Part shown: piece after piece, positions 59,947 through 64,000 of the stretch
How positions within the stretch are numbered: position 1 is the first letter of the stretch
Layout of the letters: each line of letters opens with the position of its first letter
DNA from: CAVVAY01 sp963746465
GTDB lineage: Bacteria; Actinomycetota; Actinomycetes; JACCUZ01
DNA: 64,000 bases
Assembly (NCBI GenBank): GCA_963746465.1
Contig: CAVVAY010000013.1
Coordinates: 1 to 64,000, forward strand
Direction: 5' to 3'
Translations under genes and position numbers: made by a program
Notes under the pieces: generated by a model
Told to the model about the DNA's origin: nothing
Database searches by the model: none
The model's input: the letters and a program-made list of their open reading frames with translations, nothing else

Positions 59947-61710
59947 ATGTACGAGCAGATCCTGGACCCGGTCGGCGACTCGCTCGGCCTCTCCGCCATC
60001 TTCGCGGTGCTGCCGCTGCTGACACTGTTCCTGCTGCTCGGCGTCCTGAAGGTCAAGGCCTGGATCGCGGCGCTGGTGTCCCTCGGCGTCGGGATCGTCG
60101 TCGCGGTCGCCGTCTACGGGATGCCGGTCGGGCAGGCGGCGCTGTCAGCCTCCGAGGGCGCGGCCTTCGGCTTCTTCCCCATCCTGTGGATCGTCATCAA
60201 CGCGATCTGGGTCTACAACCTCACCGTCGCGAGCGGTCACTTCGACGTGCTGCGCCGGTCCTTCGAGCGGGTCAGCCCGGACCAGCGGATCCAGGCGATC
60301 ATCATCGCGTTCTGCTTCGGCGCGCTGCTGGAGGCGCTGGCCGGCTTCGGCACCCCGGTGGCGATCACCGTGGTGATGCTGATGGCCCTCGGGTTCCGTC
60401 CGGTCCGCGCCGCATCGGTCGCACTGATCGCGAACACCGCACCGGTCGCCTTCGGTGCTCTCGCGACGCCGATCGTCACACTGGCCGACGTCACCTCGGG
60501 CGTGAACGACGACAGCCGGCTCACGGTCGACACCCTGGGCTCGATGGTCGGCCGGCAGACGCCGATCCTGGCCGTGGTCGTGCCGCTGGTGCTCGTCCTG
60601 GTCGTCGACGGCAAGCGCGGCCTGCGCCAGACCTGGCTGCCCGCCCTGGTGTGCGGCGTGTCCTTCGGCATCGCCCAGTTCGTGGCGTCCAACTACATCT
60701 CGGTGCCGCTGACCGACATCATCGCCTCGCTGGTGTCCGCGGCGGCGGTCGTGCTGCTGCTCCGCGTCTGGACTCCGGTCGAGTCGCCCGACCTGACCCA
60801 CGACGAGGTCGAGGGCGAGCCGGTCACCGTCGGCGGCGACGTCGCGGGCGCCGAGGGCCAGGCCGCGCGTGGGGTCTCCCGGCCCGTGGCCGGCGGCGGT
60901 GGTCGCAGCGGCAGCCGGCCGGCCGGAGCCGGCTCGGCGGCCGGCGAGGTCGCCGTGCACGACAGCGGGTCCGAAGTGGCCAAGGCCTACGCGCCGTACC
61001 TCATCATCATCGCGATCTTCTCGGTGGCCAACCTGAACGCCGTCAAGGACGCCCTCGCCGAGAAGCCGTGGACGACCAGCTTCCAGTGGCCCGGCCTGGA
61101 CGTGGTCAACGGCGACGGCGAGCCGCTCGCGTCGCTCACGTTCAACGTGAACTGGCTGCCCGCTGCGGGCACCCTGATGATCCTGGCCGGCATCCTCACC
61201 GCTCTGGTGCTGAGGGTGTCGCCGGCCCGCGCGTTGACGGCGTACAAGGAGACGTACGTCGAGCTGCGCTGGGCGATCGTCACCGTGATGGCGGTCCTCG
61301 GTCTCGCCTACGTGATGAACCAGTCGGCGCAGACGAGCACCCTGGGCGCGCTGCTCGCGGAGACCGGGGACGTCTTCGTGTTCCTCTCCCCCATCCTGGG
61401 CTGGCTGGGCGTCGCGGTGACCGGATCGGACACCTCCGCCAACGCGCTCTTCGGTGCGCTGCAGGTGCAGACCGCGGCCAAGGCCGGGCTGGACCCGCTG
61501 CTGCTGGCCGCAGCGAACTCCTCGGGCGGCGTGCTGGGGAAGATGGTCAGCCCGCAGAACCTGGCGATCGCCGCGTCCGCAGTCGGCATGGCCGGCCAGG
61601 AGGGTGTGATCTTCCGCAAGGTGCTCGGCTGGAGCCTGCTGTTGCTGCTGTTCATGTGCGTGATCGTGCTGCTGCAGAGCACCTCCGTGCTGGGGTGGAT
61701 GGTGCCCTGA
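59947..61710 (+). CDS. L-lactate/glycolate permease, LctP/GlcA family
   Basis: Inner-membrane carrier of 587 residues with about twelve or more hydrophobic segments. Family motifs are AFCFGALLEALAGFGTPVAI, IANTAPVAFGALATPIV, FLSPILGWLGVAVTGSDTSANALFG and NSSGGVLGKMVSPQNLAIA. A Gly/Ser/Ala-rich cytoplasmic loop of about 50 residues (VGGDVAGAEGQAARG) interrupts the middle. Placement right behind glcDEF argues for glycolate or lactate import. The ribosome-binding site is GGAGG at 59935-59939. Confidence 0.88.
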   Translation: MYEQILDPVGDSLGLSAIFAVLPLLTLFLLLGVLKVKAWIAALVSLGVGIVVAVAVYGMPVGQAALSASEGAAFGFFPILWIVINAIWVYNLTVASGHFDVLRRSFERVSPDQRIQAIIIAFCFGALLEALAGFGTPVAITVVMLMALGFRPVRAASVALIANTAPVAFGALATPIVTLADVTSGVNDDSRLTVDTLGSMVGRQTPILAVVVPLVLVLVVDGKRGLRQTWLPALVCGVSFGIAQFVASNYISVPLTDIIASLVSAAAVVLLLRVWTPVESPDLTHDEVEGEPVTVGGDVAGAEGQAARGVSRPVAGGGGRSGSRPAGAGSAAGEVAVHDSGSEVAKAYAPYLIIIAIFSVANLNAVKDALAEKPWTTSFQWPGLDVVNGDGEPLASLTFNVNWLPAAGTLMILAGILTALVLRVSPARALTAYKETYVELRWAIVTVMAVLGLAYVMNQSAQTSTLGALLAETGDVFVFLSPILGWLGVAVTGSDTSANALFGALQVQTAAKAGLDPLLLAAANSSGGVLGKMVSPQNLAIAASAVGMAGQEGVIFRKVLGWSLLLLLFMCVIVLLQSTSVLGWMVP

Positions 61711-61790
61711 GCCCCGGTGGTGGCGGCCGGTGGAGCAGCCGTCACGGATCGTGGCAGACAGGGGGTTCACCCGGCGAGGACCTGGGCACT

Positions 61791-61826
61791 CTGGGGTTGG
61801 CGCCCGCCTGGCGCGCCGACCCCCAG
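61791..61826 (+). terminator. Imperfect hairpin behind the permease gene
   Basis: CTGGGGTTGGCGC pairs with GCGCCGACCCCCAG (one G-T pair and one bulged C) around a 9-nt loop, followed by GTTT. It is 80 bp after the permease stop and just before the ribosome-binding site of the small ATPase gene. It could end the glycolate operon or attenuate read-through into the next gene. Confidence 0.45.
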
Positions 61827-61845
61827 GTTTCGGAGGCCGTCCGCC

Positions 61846-62223
61846 ATGTGCCAGACCACACCGCGACAGGAGCGTGAGCTACCGGTCTCGCGGGAGGCCC
61901 CGGCGATGGCCCGCGAGTTCCTGCGCAAGGCCACCTGCGCCGAGCACCACAGCCAGGTCCTCGACGACGCCGTGCTGATGGTCAGCGAGCTGGTGACCAA
62001 CTCGGTCCTGCACGGCGGCCCGCCGGTCGTGGTCGCCGTCGACTGCACGGAGGACTCCCTGCAGGTCCGGGTCCGCGACGGCTCGTCCGAGCTCCCGGCT
62101 CTTCGCGAGGCGGCGCAGACCGACGAGGGCGGGCGAGGACTCGCGCTCGTGGCGGAGATGTCGGCCGACTGGGGGGTCGACCCCGTCGAGGACGGCAAGA
62201 ACGTCTGGTTCGTCCTGCGCTGA
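61846..62223 (+). CDS. RsbW-like GHKL ATPase (anti-sigma regulatory factor)
   Basis: Single-domain ATP-binding protein of 125 residues of the histidine-kinase-like ATPase fold. The N-box is DAVLMVSELVTNSVLHGG and the G-box DEGGRGLALVAEMSADWG. This type is abundant in actinomycetes; members act as anti-sigma or phosphorylating partners of STAS proteins. No sigma or STAS gene is adjacent. ATG 61846 has GGAGG 8 bp before it; earlier in-frame starts lack a ribosome-binding site. Confidence 0.82.
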   Translation: MCQTTPRQERELPVSREAPAMAREFLRKATCAEHHSQVLDDAVLMVSELVTNSVLHGGPPVVVAVDCTEDSLQVRVRDGSSELPALREAAQTDEGGRGLALVAEMSADWGVDPVEDGKNVWFVLR

Positions 62224-62235
62224 GGGCGACATCGG

Positions 62236-63249
62236 TCAGCGCGGGACGGCCACCCCGGTCGACCCCCGGACGACGAGCTCCGGGCGGAACACGAACTCCC
62301 GCCGCGGCGCCGGGTTGCCGGCGATCTCGTCGACCAGCGCCTGCACCGCTGCCTGGCCGATCGCCTGGACCGACTGGCGCACGGTGGTGAGCGGCGGGTC
62401 GGTGAACGCGATCAGCGGCGAGTCGTCGTAGCCGACGACGGAGACGTCGTGCGGCACGGCGAGCCCGCTGCTGCGCGCGGCCCGGACCGCGCCCAGGGCC
62501 ATCAGGTCCGAGCCGCACACGACGGCGGTGCACCCGCGCTCGAGCAGCGTCGAGGCCGCTGCCGCCCCGCCCTCGACGGAGAAGAACGTGTACTCGACCG
62601 CCTCGGCCGCCTCGACGGGGCCGACGTGGTCGGCCATGCTGCGCAGGAAGCCCTCGACCTTGCGCACGACCGGGACGTAACGCTCCGGCCCGACGGCCAG
62701 CCCGATCCTGCGGTGGCCGAGCGACACCAGGTGCCGGACCGAGAGCTCCATCGACGCGATGTCGTCGTTGGAGAAGAACGGCGCCGGCACCGAGGGTGTG
62801 TAGCCGTTGATCAGCACGATCGGGACCCGCTGGGCGATCAGCCGGTGGTAGCGGTCCGGGTTCGAGGTCGAGTCGGCGTGCAGCCCGGACACGAAGACGA
62901 TGCCGGCGACCCCGCGCTCGAGCAGCATCTCGACGTACTCGTCCTCGCTCACCCCGCCGGGGGTCTGGGTGCACAGCACCGGCGTGTACTCGTGCTGGGC
63001 CAGCACCGTCTCGATGGTCTGGGCGAAGGCCGGGAAGATCGGGTTCCCCAGCTCCGGGACGACGAGACCGACCAGACCCGCGCTGCGCACCCGCAGCCGG
63101 TCCGGCCGGTCGTAGCCGAGGACGTCGAGGGCGGTCACCACCGCCAGCCGGGTGGCCGCGGCGACGCCCGGCTTGCCGTTGAGCACCCGGCTGACGGTGG
63201 CCTCGCTGACCCCCGCCTGCTCGGCGATGTCCTGCAGCCGGGCCCTCAT
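62236..63249 (-). CDS. LacI-family transcriptional regulator
   Basis: Repressor of 337 residues with N-terminal helix-turn-helix (LQDIAEQAGVSEATVSRVLNGKPGV) and a sugar-binding-like ligand domain (VGLVVPELGNPIFPAFAQTIE, AVVCGSDLMALGAVRAAR, SVVGYDDSPLIAFTDPPLTTVRQ). The target genes are not evident; the adjacent MFS exporter upstream on the same strand is one candidate. TAGGGT (plus 63258-63263) lies 8 bp before the ATG and overlaps the stop codon of that MFS gene. Confidence 0.87.
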   Translation of the reverse strand: MRARLQDIAEQAGVSEATVSRVLNGKPGVAAATRLAVVTALDVLGYDRPDRLRVRSAGLVGLVVPELGNPIFPAFAQTIETVLAQHEYTPVLCTQTPGGVSEDEYVEMLLERGVAGIVFVSGLHADSTSNPDRYHRLIAQRVPIVLINGYTPSVPAPFFSNDDIASMELSVRHLVSLGHRRIGLAVGPERYVPVVRKVEGFLRSMADHVGPVEAAEAVEYTFFSVEGGAAAASTLLERGCTAVVCGSDLMALGAVRAARSSGLAVPHDVSVVGYDDSPLIAFTDPPLTTVRQSVQAIGQAAVQALVDEIAGNPAPRREFVFRPELVVRGSTGVAVPR

Positions 63250-63260
63250 GGCTCGCGACC

Positions 63261-64000
63261 CTAGCGGCGGATCCCGTCCCGCTCCGGCGCGCCGAGGCCG
63301 GCCTCGTCCGAGCCGGCCTCGTCCAAGGTCGCGCCGTCGACCATCTGGCTCGACGGCGCCGAGACCGCCGCTGCCCGGCCGGCGGTGTCCTGCCCCGGGA
63401 CGGTGGCTGCTGCGGCGTCCGCGGCGTTCGCGGCGTCCTGCCGTCGCGCCTCGATTCCCGACATCGTGCGCAGCTTCTCCTCCGGCAGGAAGAACACGAG
63501 CACGAAGGCGACGAGCACCACCGCGGCCGCCGAGACGAACACCAGGTTCATCGAACCGGTGAATCCCTCGAGGAACGGCCTCGCCAGCCGGTCGTCGAGC
63601 TGGGACAGGAACGAGGTGTCGTCCAGCGCCCCCTTGGGCAGTCCGCCGCCGCTGGTGATCGCCTCGACCACCCGCTTGTTGGTGGGGTCGGACAGCACCT
63701 GCGGGTCCTTCAGCGCCGCCTGGAAGGCCGGCGTCGCGGCGTCGGTGCGGAAGGCCGCCACGATCTTCTCGCCCACGGTGGAGAAGAGCACCGAGAGGAA
63801 CACCGCCGTGCCGAGCGTGCCGCCCATCTGCCGGAAGAAGGTGGCCGAGGAGGTGGCGACACCCATGTCCTGGGGCGGTACGGCGTTCTGCACCGCCAAC
63901 GTCAGTGGCTGCATGTTGAAGCCGAGCCCGATCCCGAAGAGGGCCGACAGGGCCATCGTCACCCAGAGCTCGGTGTCGACGCCGATCTGGCCGAGGCCAG
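63261..64000 (-). CDS. MFS transporter, DHA2 (EmrB/QacA) family, 3' part only
   Basis: C-terminal part of a drug:H+ antiporter-type membrane protein; the 5' part lies beyond the window end. Visible are the late membrane segments (LSALFGIGLGFNMQPLTLAVQ, TFFRQMGGTLGTAVFLSVLFS, LVFVSAAAVVLVAFVLVFFLP) with the DHA2-typical QMGGTLGTA. A large extracytoplasmic loop lies between the last two segments, and an Ala/Asp-rich cytoplasmic tail of about 65 residues follows. Substrate unknown. The LacI-family gene begins 11 bp downstream. Confidence 0.85.
   Translation of the reverse strand, partial: GLGQIGVDTELWVTMALSALFGIGLGFNMQPLTLAVQNAVPPQDMGVATSSATFFRQMGGTLGTAVFLSVLFSTVGEKIVAAFRTDAATPAFQAALKDPQVLSDPTNKRVVEAITSGGGLPKGALDDTSFLSQLDDRLARPFLEGFTGSMNLVFVSAAAVVLVAFVLVFFLPEEKLRTMSGIEARRQDAANAADAAAATVPGQDTAGRAAAVSAPSSQMVDGATLDEAGSDEAGLGAPERDGIRR

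Overview
The window is very GC-rich (above 70 % by eye). It has strongly G/C-biased third codon positions, many GTG starts, dense 4-bp and 1-bp gene overlaps, and -10 hexamers of the TAGGNT type lying 6-8 bp before start codons. Together with the gene families present (WYL pair, ECF42 sigma factor with a DGPF protein, SARP-LuxR regulator, MEDS-HATPase protein, DUF4192), this points to the chromosome of a free-living soil- or rock-type actinomycete. I cannot place it to genus. I saw no tRNA, rRNA, CRISPR array, insertion sequence or replication origin.

Layout. 0-10 kb: a DctA-type C4-dicarboxylate carrier, an AAA+ ATPase, an M50 membrane protease, two overlapping WYL regulators, an ECF42 sigma factor with its DGPF partner, a VOC protein and a secreted ScyD/ScyE-like propeller. 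10-12.6 kb: a cold-shock protein with a long leader, a small S4 protein, and a three-gene set that looks like a type VII-secreted polymorphic toxin with partner and immunity protein. 12.6-23.4 kb: a dimethylglycine/sarcosine dehydrogenase-like GcvT fusion, a penicillin acylase, an azoreductase-like flavoprotein, a DUF4192 protein, a KstD-like flavoprotein and an aldo/keto reductase. 23.4-32.7 kb: an L-arabinose regulon (araB-araD-araA, then a ChvE/GguA/GguB-type sugar ABC transporter) under a LacI-family repressor, with three matching operators. 32.8-41.4 kb: PaiB-like, pirin, YaaA, a 1,227-residue SARP-AAA-LuxR regulator, a berberine-bridge-type FAD oxidase and a beta-hydroxyacid dehydrogenase.

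41.4-61.7 kb is the metabolic core. A minus-strand operon of nine tightly packed genes encodes xanthine dehydrogenase (three subunits), an 8-oxoguanine/guanine deaminase-type amidohydrolase, allantoinase, allantoicase, a fusion of an aldolase-like domain with OHCU decarboxylase, HIU hydrolase and urate oxidase. It would take oxidised purines to ureidoglycolate and glyoxylate. Divergently, a plus-strand operon encodes glycerate kinase, malate synthase, glycolate oxidase GlcDEF and a lactate/glycolate permease, which make or consume glyoxylate. A MEDS-HATPase protein lies between the two arms, and a CRP/GlxR-like site precedes the permease. The window ends with a second RsbW-like ATPase, a LacI regulator and the 3' part of a DHA2-type MFS exporter.

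The most unusual observation is a perfect 44-bp palindrome (46681-46724) inside the allantoinase gene. It is translated in frame as about 14 extra residues near the N-terminus, like a protein-coding palindromic mobile repeat. Next are the toxin-like module at 10.9-12.6 kb and the aldolase-like/OHCU decarboxylase fusion.
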